64,000 nt of DNA from contig CAJUIQ010000001.1 of NCBI GenBank assembly GCA_910586545.1, positions 124,001 through 188,000 on the forward strand, given 5' to 3'. This DNA comes from an uncultured Eubacteriales bacterium (GTDB taxonomy: Bacteria > Bacillota > Clostridia > Oscillospirales > CAG-272). Below the pieces are notes generated by a model, which was not told the origin of the DNA, ran no database searches, and saw only the letters and a program-made list of their open reading frames with translations. Below, one piece after another: positions 33,715 to 42,229 of the stretch. How positions within the stretch are numbered: the stretch's first letter is position 1; the number at the start of each line of letters is the position of its first letter. A program made the position numbers and the translations under genes.

Positions 33715-34887
33715 ATGGATTACGCAAAAGAATCTCTGAAAAAACACGCCGATTGGAAAGGTAAAATTGAAGTAGTCTGCCGTGCGCCCCTGGAAACCCG
33801 GGATGATTTGTCCCTGGCATATACTCCCGGCGTTGCGCAGCCCTGCCTGGAAATCCAAAAAGATGTGGACCAAAGCTATAATTTGACGCGTCGGGCCAAT
33901 CTGGTAGCGGTTGTAACAGACGGCACCGCCGTTTTGGGTCTTGGAGACATCGGCCCGGAGGCCGGCATGCCTGTTATGGAGGGTAAATGCGCTCTGTTTA
34001 AAGCTTTTGGCGACGTAGACGCGTTCCCTCTGTGCGTGCGCTCCAAGGATGTAGACGAAATTGTGAAAACCGTACAGTTGATTGCCGGCAGCTTCGGCGG
34101 CGTAAACTTGGAGGATATCTCAGCACCCCGCTGCTTTGAAATTGAGCGCAGACTGAAAGAATGCTGTGATATTCCTATTTTCCACGATGACCAGCATGGC
34201 ACTGCCGTGGTAACGCTGGCCGCTATGATCAATGCCCTGAAGCTGTGCGGCAAAAAGCTGGAGGATATTACCGTTGTTACCAGCGGCGCAGGTGCTGCTG
34301 GGATTGCTATCATCCGGCTGCTGATCTCCATGGGTCTCAAAAATGTAATCCTGTGCGACCGTCAAGGCGCTATTTATAAGGGACGGGAAGGGCTCAACAA
34401 AGAAAAAGAAGAAATGGCTGAAATCACCAACCTGCAGTGCAAAAAGGGCACGCTGGCTGAAGTGCTGGTTGGCGCGGATGTATTCATTGGCGTATCTGCG
34501 CCGGGCTGCGTAACTGCGGAAATGGTGGCCAGCATGAACAAGAATCCTATTTTGTTCCCTATGGCCAACCCCACGCCGGAAATCATGCCGGACGTTGCAA
34601 AAGAAGCAGGCGCTGCGATTGTAGGTACAGGCCGCAGCGACTTCCCCAACCAGATCAACAACGTACTGGCGTTCCCGGGTATTTTCCGGGGTGCGCTGGA
34701 TGTTCGTGCATCCGATATCAACGATGAAATGAAGATTGCCGCCGCATATGCCATTGCAAACAGCATTCCGGAAAGTGAGCTGAGAGCGGATTATATTATT
34801 CCATCCGCACTGGATAAATCCGTGAGCACTGCTGTTGCAGAAGCGGTTGCAAAGGCTGCTCGGGACAGCGGCGTTGCAAGAATATAA
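33715..34887 (+). CDS. NAD(P)-dependent malic enzyme, short bacterial form
   Basis: The enzyme decarboxylates malate to pyruvate. The 390-residue length is that of small bacterial malic enzymes without a phosphotransacetylase extension. Motifs are AYTPGVAQPC, TDGTAVLGLGDIGPEAGMPVMEGK, FHDDQHGTAVV (divalent-metal and catalytic region) and the nucleotide-binding GAGAAGIAI. It starts 54 bp after the dehydrogenase with AAGGAG upstream and is followed by a terminator. Confidence 0.94.
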   Translation: MDYAKESLKKHADWKGKIEVVCRAPLETRDDLSLAYTPGVAQPCLEIQKDVDQSYNLTRRANLVAVVTDGTAVLGLGDIGPEAGMPVMEGKCALFKAFGDVDAFPLCVRSKDVDEIVKTVQLIAGSFGGVNLEDISAPRCFEIERRLKECCDIPIFHDDQHGTAVVTLAAMINALKLCGKKLEDITVVTSGAGAAGIAIIRLLISMGLKNVILCDRQGAIYKGREGLNKEKEEMAEITNLQCKKGTLAEVLVGADVFIGVSAPGCVTAEMVASMNKNPILFPMANPTPEIMPDVAKEAGAAIVGTGRSDFPNQINNVLAFPGIFRGALDVRASDINDEMKIAAAYAIANSIPESELRADYIIPSALDKSVSTAVAEAVAKAARDSGVARI

Positions 34888-34965
34888 GGCCGGTTGCTGC
34901 ATGATGCGGTCTCTCAAAGCGGGTGAAGAAATAAGCAGACTTTTATTCTGTGTACATTAGCCTGT

Positions 34966-34999
34966 AAAAAAACCTTTCTCAAATGAGAAAGGTTTTTTT
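34966..34999. terminator. Bidirectional terminator
   Basis: A long near-perfect hairpin (AACCTTTCTCA with TGAGAAAGGTT) flanked by A and T runs serves the malic enzyme gene on the plus strand and the TM2 gene on the minus strand. Confidence 0.9.
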
Positions 35000-35008
35000 A
35001 TTGCGTTT

Positions 35009-35407
35009 TTATTGCAGTCGAACTCGATTCTTCACTTGGAAATTGTGATCATTGGAACACAAGTAAACAATGCCTTCAATAAATCCCACAAAAGCTGGGA
35101 TCCCTGTCCAGCAAAACAGCAAATAAATAATGCCGAGTCCTACCTGACCCAAATAAAACTTATGGATCCCAATGCTGCCTAAGAGAATAGCCAGCACACC
35201 AGCCACAATCTTGTTTTTAATGGGCCAGGCCGGGTTGATTCCATTCCCATTTGGCTGCGGACCGCGATACAGCTGCTGAGGCTGCGGCGCCTGCTGATAT
35301 GTAGGCTGCTGCACAATAGTTGGGGTTAGGGGTTCACCGCAATATTTGCATTCCCTTGCGGCGGCATCGATAGAAGCCCCGCACTGCGGACATTTGTTAT
35401 CTTTCAT
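35009..35407 (-). CDS. TM2-domain membrane protein with N-terminal zinc ribbon
   Basis: From the ATG at 35407 (GGAG seven nt upstream) the product has 132 residues. CPQCG and CKYCG form a zinc ribbon (residues 6-25), followed by a Pro/Gln-rich linker. A TM2 domain has two membrane helices and the motif GSIGIHKFYLGQVGLGIIYL. TM2 proteins are small membrane proteins of unclear role. An upstream extension would overlap the next gene and is not used. It ends a three-gene minus-strand operon with two other zinc-ribbon/membrane proteins. Confidence 0.85.
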   Translation of the reverse strand: MKDNKCPQCGASIDAAARECKYCGEPLTPTIVQQPTYQQAPQPQQLYRGPQPNGNGINPAWPIKNKIVAGVLAILLGSIGIHKFYLGQVGLGIIYLLFCWTGIPAFVGFIEGIVYLCSNDHNFQVKNRVRLQ

Positions 35408-35453
35408 TATAATCTCCATTCCGCCGCCTGCGACGGCATAGTTCGTTGAATTT

Positions 35454-35861
35454 TCAGTGAGAGTTGGTATTTCCTCTGCCGACGCCAAAGATACCAATAG
35501 GCAAAGCAATTAAGAGGTAGAGGAAAAGCACAATCAAATGATACAGAACATATCCCTCAACAGACATGACCGTATTCACGGCGACTATAAAATGAATAAA
35601 CTGCGCCAAGGTATAAAAAATTGTGGCGGTACAAAGCCCTCCGTAAAAGGCAATCCCCATTTTTCCAGACAGCCAGGAGCCGCCCGCAGAAACAAAAGTA
35701 ATCGCCGCAAGGTTAATAAGCACAAACAACAACGCCGGTACAAACAAAGCGCTTCCTTGCAGGCGACATATCGCGAAAATCCAAAACAGGACGATTCCCG
35801 TCAAAAATAGGGACAGGAACAAAGCTACTGCCGATCCCCTTGTGAAACTTTTCTTATGCAT
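35454..35861 (-). CDS. Four-helix membrane protein, unknown function
   Basis: A 135-residue hydrophobic protein with about four membrane helices (near residues 11-33, 37-58, 67-95 and 102-127). I do not recognise the family. The ATG at 35861 overlaps the end of the SPFH gene by 8 nt, so it is translationally coupled to it and presumably works with it at the membrane. Confidence 0.7.
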   Translation of the reverse strand: MHKKSFTRGSAVALFLSLFLTGIVLFWIFAICRLQGSALFVPALLFVLINLAAITFVSAGGSWLSGKMGIAFYGGLCTATIFYTLAQFIHFIVAVNTVMSVEGYVLYHLIVLFLYLLIALPIGIFGVGRGNTNSH

Positions 35862-37074
35862 CACCGTTCACCTGCTTCCCACATTCCACACAAAACTTGG
35901 CGCCAGGGGTCAGCTTTGCGCCGCATCCGCCACAAACAGGCGTTGTATCTTCTACCGCGTTGCCGCATTGATTGCAAAACCTTGCGTCGCGAGTGAGCTT
36001 TGCACCACATTTTGCGCAAGTCTTTTCACTGATTTCTCGTCCGCAAGAGGGACAGAATTTCGATCCTGACGCCACGCTCTTCCCACAGAAAGGGCAGGCG
36101 CCCTCTTCCTGCGGGGTAAGGCTTTTGCCGCATCCGCTGCAAAACGCCGCGTCAGCGTTGTTTTGTGCATGGCAGGCTGGACAATACTTCCCGCCCGCTG
36201 CCGACTGCAGATCACTTTGCGCATTTTTTGCGATAGCGCCGGCAGCGCCCAGTCCAATACCGCCGGCTACAAACGCACCGGCAACGCCGCCTTGATTGGT
36301 AGCCGCGCCTTCATATACGTCAAAAGAGCGCATGGTAGCATACCGGTTATCGCCCATAATTTCAAATTCCGCTCTGTTTTCCAGAATTTTGTTAATTTGT
36401 TCGAAATCTTCATCAGGAAAATTTATTGACTTGATAAAAAATTTCGTGAGAGACAGGCCAAACTCTGCAAAATCCGCTTCCAACTGGGCCTCAACTTTTT
36501 CAGAAATCTCCTCCAGCATAGGGGTAATTTCCAAGGCGGAAATTTTTTGATTGATCATCAGATCCGAGATAATCGATTTGACTTTGGTGACCAAAATTCC
36601 CTTGAAGTAATCGGTAACCTTTTGGAACTTGACAATATCCGACGGATTCATCGCGCCGATAAGCTCCCGCATAAACAGCACGTGATCACTGATCTTCATA
36701 CCGAATTGCCCAAAGGCGCGCACCCGCAAACGGGTATAATATTTAGGATCCACAAGCTGAATCGGATCGGATGTGCCCCACATCATGTCCAGCTTAGTAA
36801 CCGTATTGATATAGAATATTTCAGCGGTAAACGGGGTTTTTCCACCAAAGGGGAGATTGATCAGTTCACGTAAAATGGGGAGGTTCTCCGTAGACAGCGT
36901 ATATGTTCCAGGGGTGAAAACATCGCATATCTGTCCATGCTTGACAAAAAGGGCGACCTGTCCTTCACCGACAATCAGCTGCGTACCCCAGGAAAGTTTT
37001 TCACTGGGATGCTTATATATCAGCCAGTCCCGGGAGGCCAGTCCATCAAATTTTACACGATCGATGAACGCCAT
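35854..37074 (-). CDS. SPFH/band-7-like protein with four C-terminal zinc ribbons
   Basis: From MAFIDRVKF at 37074 the product has 406 residues. The N-terminal 280 residues are an SPFH/prohibitin-like domain of the YdjI (virion core protein-like) group: QLIVGEGQVALFVKHGQ, TPGTYTLSTENLPIL and a long helical region. A glycine-rich segment (GGVAGAFVAGGIGLGAAGA) leads to four zinc ribbons with paired CxxC motifs (about 291-403). Related Bacillus operons (ydjFGHI) act in envelope-stress membrane domains; no PspA-like gene is next to this one. It leads the SPFH/4-TM/TM2 operon. Confidence 0.82.
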   Translation of the reverse strand: MAFIDRVKFDGLASRDWLIYKHPSEKLSWGTQLIVGEGQVALFVKHGQICDVFTPGTYTLSTENLPILRELINLPFGGKTPFTAEIFYINTVTKLDMMWGTSDPIQLVDPKYYTRLRVRAFGQFGMKISDHVLFMRELIGAMNPSDIVKFQKVTDYFKGILVTKVKSIISDLMINQKISALEITPMLEEISEKVEAQLEADFAEFGLSLTKFFIKSINFPDEDFEQINKILENRAEFEIMGDNRYATMRSFDVYEGAATNQGGVAGAFVAGGIGLGAAGAIAKNAQSDLQSAAGGKYCPACHAQNNADAAFCSGCGKSLTPQEEGACPFCGKSVASGSKFCPSCGREISEKTCAKCGAKLTRDARFCNQCGNAVEDTTPVCGGCGAKLTPGAKFCVECGKQVNGDA

Positions 37075-37211
37075 AATCTTCACATCCTTTATCCTTTTAT
37101 AATACAAAGTTATGATAACAAAAAACACACGTTCTGTCAAGAAAACGGGAAAAATATCGTCTTTTTCTTTTCCTTTTTCTATGTAAGGCGCATGGGGAGT
37201 GCAGGAAGGAA

Positions 37212-37248
37212 AAAGTCCCCCTCCTGACGAGGGGGAGACTTGTTTTTT
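37212..37248 (-). terminator. Terminator of the PII-antiporter-queH operon
   Basis: A hairpin with C-rich and G-rich arms (AAGTCCCCCTC with GAGGGGGAGACTT, one bulge) ends in a run of T on the minus strand just beyond the queH stop. Confidence 0.75.
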
Positions 37249-37250
37249 CG

Positions 37251-37787
37251 CTATTTCTTTTTCTTTTTGTAACGCTCTTCTTCGCTAAAAATACAGCCGC
37301 AATACTTTTGCATGTACAGCCCTAATTCTCGGGCTGTTTGTTGTCCCGCTCGAAAATATGGCCGGAAGTCCCGATATACAAACGCTACGCCATATTCCTC
37401 TCCAGCGCGCCGGGCCGCCTGGCAAATTCCCTCGTGATTTTGATACGGGCTGACCAGCAGCGTTGTAGTAAACCCATCATATCCGTGCTCTGCCGCATAG
37501 CGGGCGGCTGCGGTCATACGAACGCTGTAGCAATATGCGCAGCGGTTTTCAAAATCCGGGGAAACAGCGGCTACAAAGGAACGTAGCCCGTAGGTGTCGT
37601 CTACATACAGAGGCGCTTCAATAGAGGCAGCGTACGCTATAAGAGTATCTCTGCGGCTGCGGTATTCGGTAAAAGGATGGATGTTTGGATTGAACCAGTA
37701 TAAATGGGGATCTATCCCCTCGCCGCGCAGCGTTTCAATGCATTGAATCGAGCACGGAGCGCAGCAGGTGTGCAGCAGCAGATTCAT
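37251..37787 (-). CDS. queH: Epoxyqueuosine reductase QueH
   Basis: QueH makes queuosine from epoxyqueuosine in tRNA, replacing QueG. The 178-residue protein has the QueH (DUF208) cysteines: LLLHTCCAPC at the N-terminus, NRCAYCYSVRM in the middle and KYCGCIFSEEE near the end, expected to bind an iron-sulfur cluster and a further metal. The ATG overlaps the antiporter stop (ATGA), so it is translated with that gene although the functions seem unrelated. Confidence 0.9.
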   Translation of the reverse strand: MNLLLHTCCAPCSIQCIETLRGEGIDPHLYWFNPNIHPFTEYRSRRDTLIAYAASIEAPLYVDDTYGLRSFVAAVSPDFENRCAYCYSVRMTAAARYAAEHGYDGFTTTLLVSPYQNHEGICQAARRAGEEYGVAFVYRDFRPYFRAGQQTARELGLYMQKYCGCIFSEEERYKKKKK

Positions 37788-38995
37788 ATTGACACTCCCG
37801 TAGATTCTTTCTCTTTTTTAGGCGCACGCTGAATTTCTCCCGCGCCGGTGAGAGCCAACTTGGTACATACAGGGCCGATCAGTTCATATACAAAAGTACC
37901 GCAGAGAATCACTGCCTGAATTGTCTCACCGATATCCGGCAGAACCTTGGCCGCCATAAGAGAAAGCCCGATGGCCACGCCTGCCTGTGGAATCAGGGTA
38001 AAACCAATATACTTACGTACCGTCGGTTTGGAGTGGGCAATCACCGCGCCTAGGGAAGCGCCCCCGATTTTTCCCGCTACCCGGGCCAGAATATAGGCGA
38101 CGCCAAGCAATCCGATTTTAGGCAGAATAAACAGATTCAATTCCGCTCCGGATATTACAAAAAACATGAGAAAAATCGGTGGCGTAACCGTGTCGGCAAT
38201 ATCCAGTATATCCGTGCCGTCCGGGCACAAATTGATCAGCGTTGCCCCCATAAACATGCACAGTAGCAAAGAGGATAACCCCAGCATAGTTGCCAGCGAT
38301 GTTCCCATAAAGGTGAATGCCAACGTAATAATCAACCGGTTGGAGGATTTTTTGAAAAACCGCAGGGGAATCCGGAACAAAAGCCCCAAAACAATCCCAA
38401 CTCCCGCGGAACCCAGTATCTCCACAAAGGGCTTGGCAACAGCCCATGCGATAGATACCTCTCCGGGATTCTGCAGGGTATTCACGACGGCCATGGCAAT
38501 ACCGAACGCAATCAGCGCCACTGCGTCGTCCAGCGCCACTACACTCAGAAGGGTTTCCGTAACTGGGCCTTTTGCCTTATATTGCTTTACCACCATCACG
38601 GTAGCGGCAGGTGCGGTAGCGGAAGCAATCGCGCCCAGCAGCAGAGAAACTTCTATACCAAAGCCCAGGGCCAGCAGCACCGCGCACACCAAAATCATAG
38701 CGCCAAATGCCTCCAGCAAGGCGATAATCAGCGGTGCGATTCCCACTTTTTTCAGGTAAGAAAAGTCAAATTCCGCACCGATGGTCAGTGCGATCAGCGC
38801 CAGCGCCATTTCGGAAACCAGCTCCATTTCATGTACAAATCCGGCAGGCAGAAACCCCAGCACACATGGACCCAGTAGCAGTCCCGCCAGCAAATATCCG
38901 GTCACATTTGGCAAGCGGATCAGCTTCACCACCCGGCCCATAATCAGCCCGGCAAACAGGATAACAGATAGATAAAACAGGATCGTAAAGGTCAA
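37784..38995 (-). CDS. Monovalent cation/proton antiporter, CPA2/Kef-like
   Basis: A 403-residue protein with about 12 membrane helices and the Na+/H+ exchanger fold. The motif GLIMGRVVKLIRLPNVTGYLL begins the domain and the ion-site region includes SVVALDDAVALIAF. There is no C-terminal TrkA-N or RCK domain, so control may come from the PII-like protein encoded just upstream. Translation probably starts at a TTG that overlaps the TGA of that gene, with GGAAGGAG upstream. Confidence 0.85.
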   Translation of the reverse strand: MTFTILFYLSVILFAGLIMGRVVKLIRLPNVTGYLLAGLLLGPCVLGFLPAGFVHEMELVSEMALALIALTIGAEFDFSYLKKVGIAPLIIALLEAFGAMILVCAVLLALGFGIEVSLLLGAIASATAPAATVMVVKQYKAKGPVTETLLSVVALDDAVALIAFGIAMAVVNTLQNPGEVSIAWAVAKPFVEILGSAGVGIVLGLLFRIPLRFFKKSSNRLIITLAFTFMGTSLATMLGLSSLLLCMFMGATLINLCPDGTDILDIADTVTPPIFLMFFVISGAELNLFILPKIGLLGVAYILARVAGKIGGASLGAVIAHSKPTVRKYIGFTLIPQAGVAIGLSLMAAKVLPDIGETIQAVILCGTFVYELIGPVCTKLALTGAGEIQRAPKKEKESTGVSI

Positions 38996-39339
38996 AGCAG
39001 GTCCACTCCTTCCGCAGAAAGCACCGGCAGGGTAAACATAACGGCAGTGTCAGGTTTGGAAAGGTCCCCTACGATTGTGCGGACGACCGCCTTTGCAGCC
39101 TCAATTTTTTCATCCTGCAAAGCCATAAAAATCGTACGGCTGTCTTTGCGTTCATCCATATCTCCTAGCAGCCGCCGCAAGGAGCCTACAATCGGATACT
39201 GCTCTATATTTTTTGCCAGAATATGTACCATACCCGAGCTTTTCAGTACGGTGGCCCCGCCGATTCCCTGCTCCATCCAGGCGTCCAGCAGCGGACTAAG
39301 TTTTTCCGTTTTGTTCAAAACAATCAGCAACAATTGCAT
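38992..39339 (-). CDS. PII-like signalling protein
   Basis: From MQLLLIVLNKTEKL at 39339 (GGGAGG upstream) the product has 115 residues. The alternation LLLIVLN, helix, GIGGATVLKSSGM, helix, RTIFMALQDEKIEAAKAVV and PDTAVMFTLPV is the PII/CutA-type ferredoxin-like fold. The canonical uridylylation T-loop is not seen, so it is a PII-like rather than a GlnB protein. Its stop overlaps the antiporter start, suggesting that it senses a ligand and gates the transporter. Confidence 0.65.
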   Translation of the reverse strand: MQLLLIVLNKTEKLSPLLDAWMEQGIGGATVLKSSGMVHILAKNIEQYPIVGSLRRLLGDMDERKDSRTIFMALQDEKIEAAKAVVRTIVGDLSKPDTAVMFTLPVLSAEGVDLL

Positions 39340-39463
39340 AAGCTTTTCCTCCCTACATGCATAAATACTTTTCTTACAGTATAGCACAAAACGTCGCAAA
39401 AGTCGAGACGGGGCGCACATCCTTCAACATTTTATATTGCCGGGAGATTTGATCAATTGCGTA

Positions 39464-39493
39464 TTGACGAGAGGGGCTGGACAACGATATAAT
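39464..39493 (+). promoter_or_regulatory. Promoter of the membrane protein/ArsC-like pair
   Basis: TTGACG (39464-39469) and TATAAT (39488-39493) are 18 bp apart, about 40 bp before the start codon at 39533. Confidence 0.75.
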
Positions 39494-39532
39494 GAGAGTA
39501 TTAAATGTACGTTTGCGGCGAGGTATTTTAGA

Positions 39533-40351
39533 ATGGACAAAGAACGCAGAAAAGCCAGAAAGCTTGTAATCGGCTTATTTCTCTCCTGCTTATGTATTGC
39601 CCTAGCATGTTTCGGATTTTTTGCTTACATCGCATTCACCAGGCGGGGAGCGGAACCGGTGAATCAAAGGATTGTTACTATCTCTAAAATTATTGTTATG
39701 ACAGGGATATTCTTTTTGGTGATAGCTTTTGGGCATCTGCTGCCTGTTCTGCGTTCTCATAAAAAACGTACAAGGAAGCAAGGAGGACATGATATGTCTG
39801 AAATTTTTGATGAAGAAAACATGCGGCGCGCTTTGGAGGAACATATACCTGACGGGGAAACGCTGCTGGCGGGAATCCACGCGGTAGCGAAAGAAACAAA
39901 TGTGACGTGTCTCTTTGGAGGAGGCGTATGTACGGAAAGCGGGCTGATTCCGGATGAAAACGGAGGTATCATTGCGTTAAACAAGAAAAAATATTCCACA
40001 TATGATATTTATTTGGGTATTACGCAATCTTTCTTAATACTTGTCGAGTGCGAAAGAAATAGCTACTACTATCAAATTGACAACGACCCGGACGGGGATG
40101 AAGCGGATATACAGGAGGTCGTCGCGGCGATACCTTTTGTGGATATTGGAACATGCTTCCCATTGGCAGACATACAAAGCTGCGAAATAAAAAAGGGATG
40201 GATGGGTTCTGTAAAGTGCTTTATTACAATGAAAAACGGAAGCTATTTCAAGCTTATACTTCCAAAGATGGGAGGACTGGGCGGCGGCATGCCGCATCAT
40301 ACGGAATATCGCGAGGCAATTATCGCGCGGCTGCGCGGCGGTAACATATAA
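39533..40351 (+). CDS. Membrane protein with cytosolic domain, unknown function
   Basis: From MDKERRKARKLVIGL at 39533 (GAGG upstream) the product has 272 residues. Two membrane helices (about 13-35 and 46-70) are followed by a basic stretch and a cytosolic domain of about 190 residues. That domain has HIPDGETLLAGIHAVAKE and the pattern of a PH-like beta domain (ADIQSCEIKKGWMGSVKCFI; GSYFKLILPKMGG). I do not recognise the family. It is 30 bp before the ArsC-like gene and likely shares its transcript. Confidence 0.7.
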   Translation: MDKERRKARKLVIGLFLSCLCIALACFGFFAYIAFTRRGAEPVNQRIVTISKIIVMTGIFFLVIAFGHLLPVLRSHKKRTRKQGGHDMSEIFDEENMRRALEEHIPDGETLLAGIHAVAKETNVTCLFGGGVCTESGLIPDENGGIIALNKKKYSTYDIYLGITQSFLILVECERNSYYYQIDNDPDGDEADIQEVVAAIPFVDIGTCFPLADIQSCEIKKGWMGSVKCFITMKNGSYFKLILPKMGGLGGGMPHHTEYREAIIARLRGGNI

Positions 40352-40381
40352 AAACATACAATAAGATTGGAGGAAAACAAA

Positions 40382-40732
40382 ATGTTATTTATAGAATATC
40401 CTAAATGCACCACTTGCCAGAAAGCGAAAAAGTGGCTGGACGAAAACGGCGTCCGGTATACGGACCGGAATATTAAAGAGGAGCGGCCAAGCTATACGGA
40501 ACTGGAAGAATGGCATAGAAAAAGCGGACTTCCCCTAAAAAGATTTTTCAATACCAGCGGACTTTTATATAAATCCATGGGGCTCAAGGACAAGCTGCCG
40601 GATATGCCTGTGGAGGCGCAGCTGCAGCTACTGGCCACCGACGGAATGCTGGTAAAAAGGCCGATTATCGTAGATGGAGATACTGTCCTTGTGGGATTTA
40701 AGCCTGGGGAGTGGGAGATTTTGAAAAAATAA
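40382..40732 (+). CDS. ArsC/Spx family thioredoxin-fold protein
   Basis: This 116-residue protein has the N-terminal YPKCTTCQKAKKWLDENG, the CxxC active site of the ArsC/Spx group, followed by FNTSGLLYKSMGLKDKLPDM and the cis-proline region VKRPIIVDGDTVLVGFKP. Small Clostridial members are usually annotated as arsenate reductase-like or Spx-like; the sequence here does not decide between a reductase and a transcription co-factor. An ATG at 40382 after GGAGG is the start. Confidence 0.88.
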   Translation: MLFIEYPKCTTCQKAKKWLDENGVRYTDRNIKEERPSYTELEEWHRKSGLPLKRFFNTSGLLYKSMGLKDKLPDMPVEAQLQLLATDGMLVKRPIIVDGDTVLVGFKPGEWEILKK

Positions 40733-40746
40733 AAAAACAAACAAGT

Positions 40747-40775
40747 AAAGCCCCCGTGTAAAACGGGGGCTTTTT
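40747..40775 (+). terminator. Rho-independent terminator
   Basis: AGCCCCCGT and ACGGGGGCT form a 9-bp stem with a short loop followed by TTTTT, just after the ArsC-like gene. Confidence 0.9.
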
Positions 40776-40837
40776 ATGATAGAACTGTATGCAAGTAGCG
40801 CGACAGGCTTTTTTGACTACAAACCTAAGGATACCGG

Positions 40838-41743
40838 TCAGGAAGCTGAAATCGCATCCGCAAACTCCGGCAGCAGAAAATTTGCAATCACATTTTTTTC
40901 AATTGTAAATTCCGGTGTTCCCATATATCCAGGGGCGACCTCATACTTATCAAACGGAATCACAAGATCACCGTTTTCATTCCAGTAAAAATTATGTTCC
41001 GCATGTATGGAAACGATATCGTTTCCAAACGTGCTGTCCTGTACCCAATATTTCAAATCGCTGTCCTTTTCCATAGCTTCCAGCATTTGTTTTTCTATCT
41101 CCTGTTGTACTGCGTCATAAAAGCCATCATTCGCCGCCATATCGCCAAGCGTTACTATTTCTCCGGTGCGCTTGTTGAAATGATAGTATTTATAATATGT
41201 GTTGCTGCTCCCGGCAGCTTCGTGTACACGAAGCTTTAAAGTAAACCAGCCATCTGAGTTGGTGATCGTTTCGTAGTCAACATAAACCGAGCTGTGTCCA
41301 TTGTCTCCGATAGACGCAAGGTCGTCGTAAAAACGGTGCATAAGCGCGTCTGTCAACGTTTTTACATCCTCGTTTATGGAATCAAACGCTGCGTTGCCTG
41401 CGTCTTCTAATTTGGGAACATCGATATCCATTTCGTGTTTGTCATCAGCATAAAAATAGTTTCGGATAGTGACCACCCGGACAATATCTCCGATTACGGG
41501 AACCTGCTGTAGCGCCTGCCCGTAGGCAGCGCTTATATTCGGGAGAAGGAAAAGCGTTATGAAAACAAACCCGGCGGCAGCGGCGGCAATCCGTGGAAAC
41601 ACGCGTGTGTGTCTTGCACATACGGCGGGGCTCTTTTCAGGCAAATCGGCAAGGACCTGTTCTATGCGGGCTTTTACAGGGGCGGGAATTTCAATAGAAT
41701 CCTGCGCAGCCCGGTCTTTTATATATTTATCAAAATCATGCAT
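40838..41743 (-). CDS. RsiV-like anti-sigma factor (DUF3298)
   Basis: A 301-residue single-pass membrane protein: cytosolic N-terminus (1-50), one membrane helix (51-72), and an extracellular part with a DUF4163-like region and a DUF3298 domain (from about 175; YYHFNKRTGEIVTLGDM, WNENGDLVIPFDKYEVAPG). This is the layout of Bacillus subtilis RsiV, which binds lysozyme and then releases SigV. It overlaps the sigma factor gene by 8 nt, as expected for a cognate pair. Lysozyme sensing here is inferred from family. Confidence 0.8.
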   Translation of the reverse strand: MHDFDKYIKDRAAQDSIEIPAPVKARIEQVLADLPEKSPAVCARHTRVFPRIAAAAAGFVFITLFLLPNISAAYGQALQQVPVIGDIVRVVTIRNYFYADDKHEMDIDVPKLEDAGNAAFDSINEDVKTLTDALMHRFYDDLASIGDNGHSSVYVDYETITNSDGWFTLKLRVHEAAGSSNTYYKYYHFNKRTGEIVTLGDMAANDGFYDAVQQEIEKQMLEAMEKDSDLKYWVQDSTFGNDIVSIHAEHNFYWNENGDLVIPFDKYEVAPGYMGTPEFTIEKNVIANFLLPEFADAISAS

Positions 41744-42227
41744 TTGTAAAATCCTCCTGCAAAATTTCCCGCAGCATTTTTCTGGCTCGGGAAAGCTGTT
41801 TTCTCACGGCAATACCGTTTACGCCTGTAATTTGCGCGATTTCCGATATCGAAAAATCTTCGAAGTAAAACAAAACGACAACCGTACGGTAGGGAGTCGG
41901 AAGCTGCCCGACAGCCGCGCGAAGCGCCAGCTTTGTAATGATTTCATTTTCACTTTCATCGTCGCCAGTCTCTGTAAATGCTTCCACAGATGTGATTTTT
42001 TCATTTTTTCGAATCATCTCCACTGCCGTGTTGTGTACAATACGAAGTATCCACGGTTTAAAGGAAGCATCTTTTTTCAGGGCGTCTAAATTTTTATAGG
42101 CGCGGTATATGGATTCGCTGATCACTTCAGCCGCATCCGCCGTATTTCTTACAATCGAAAAGGCCAAAGCATACATTATCCGCTCATATTGCCGTATGTG
42201 CCTTACAAACACATCCTTGTCCGTCAA
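41736..42227 (-). CDS. ECF-type RNA polymerase sigma factor, SigV-like
   Basis: Translation most likely starts at the TTG at 42227 (GGAGG six nt upstream, inside the end of the previous gene), giving 163 residues. Region 2 (ALAFSIVRNTADAAEVISES) and region 4 (SISEIAQITGVNGIAVRKQL) are present with no region 3, as in ECF sigma factors. The RsiV-like partner is encoded by the next overlapping gene. The gene lies 2 nt after the SGNH hydrolase stop, so all three form one operon. Confidence 0.87.
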   Translation of the reverse strand: MTDKDVFVRHIRQYERIMYALAFSIVRNTADAAEVISESIYRAYKNLDALKKDASFKPWILRIVHNTAVEMIRKNEKITSVEAFTETGDDESENEIITKLALRAAVGQLPTPYRTVVVLFYFEDFSISEIAQITGVNGIAVRKQLSRARKMLREILQEDFTNA

Positions 42228-42229
42228 AA

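Noticed and set aside
36857..37227. Plus-strand frames opposite the SPFH gene start
   Set aside because: No domain or ribosome-binding site; the opposite strand has a clear SPFH protein.
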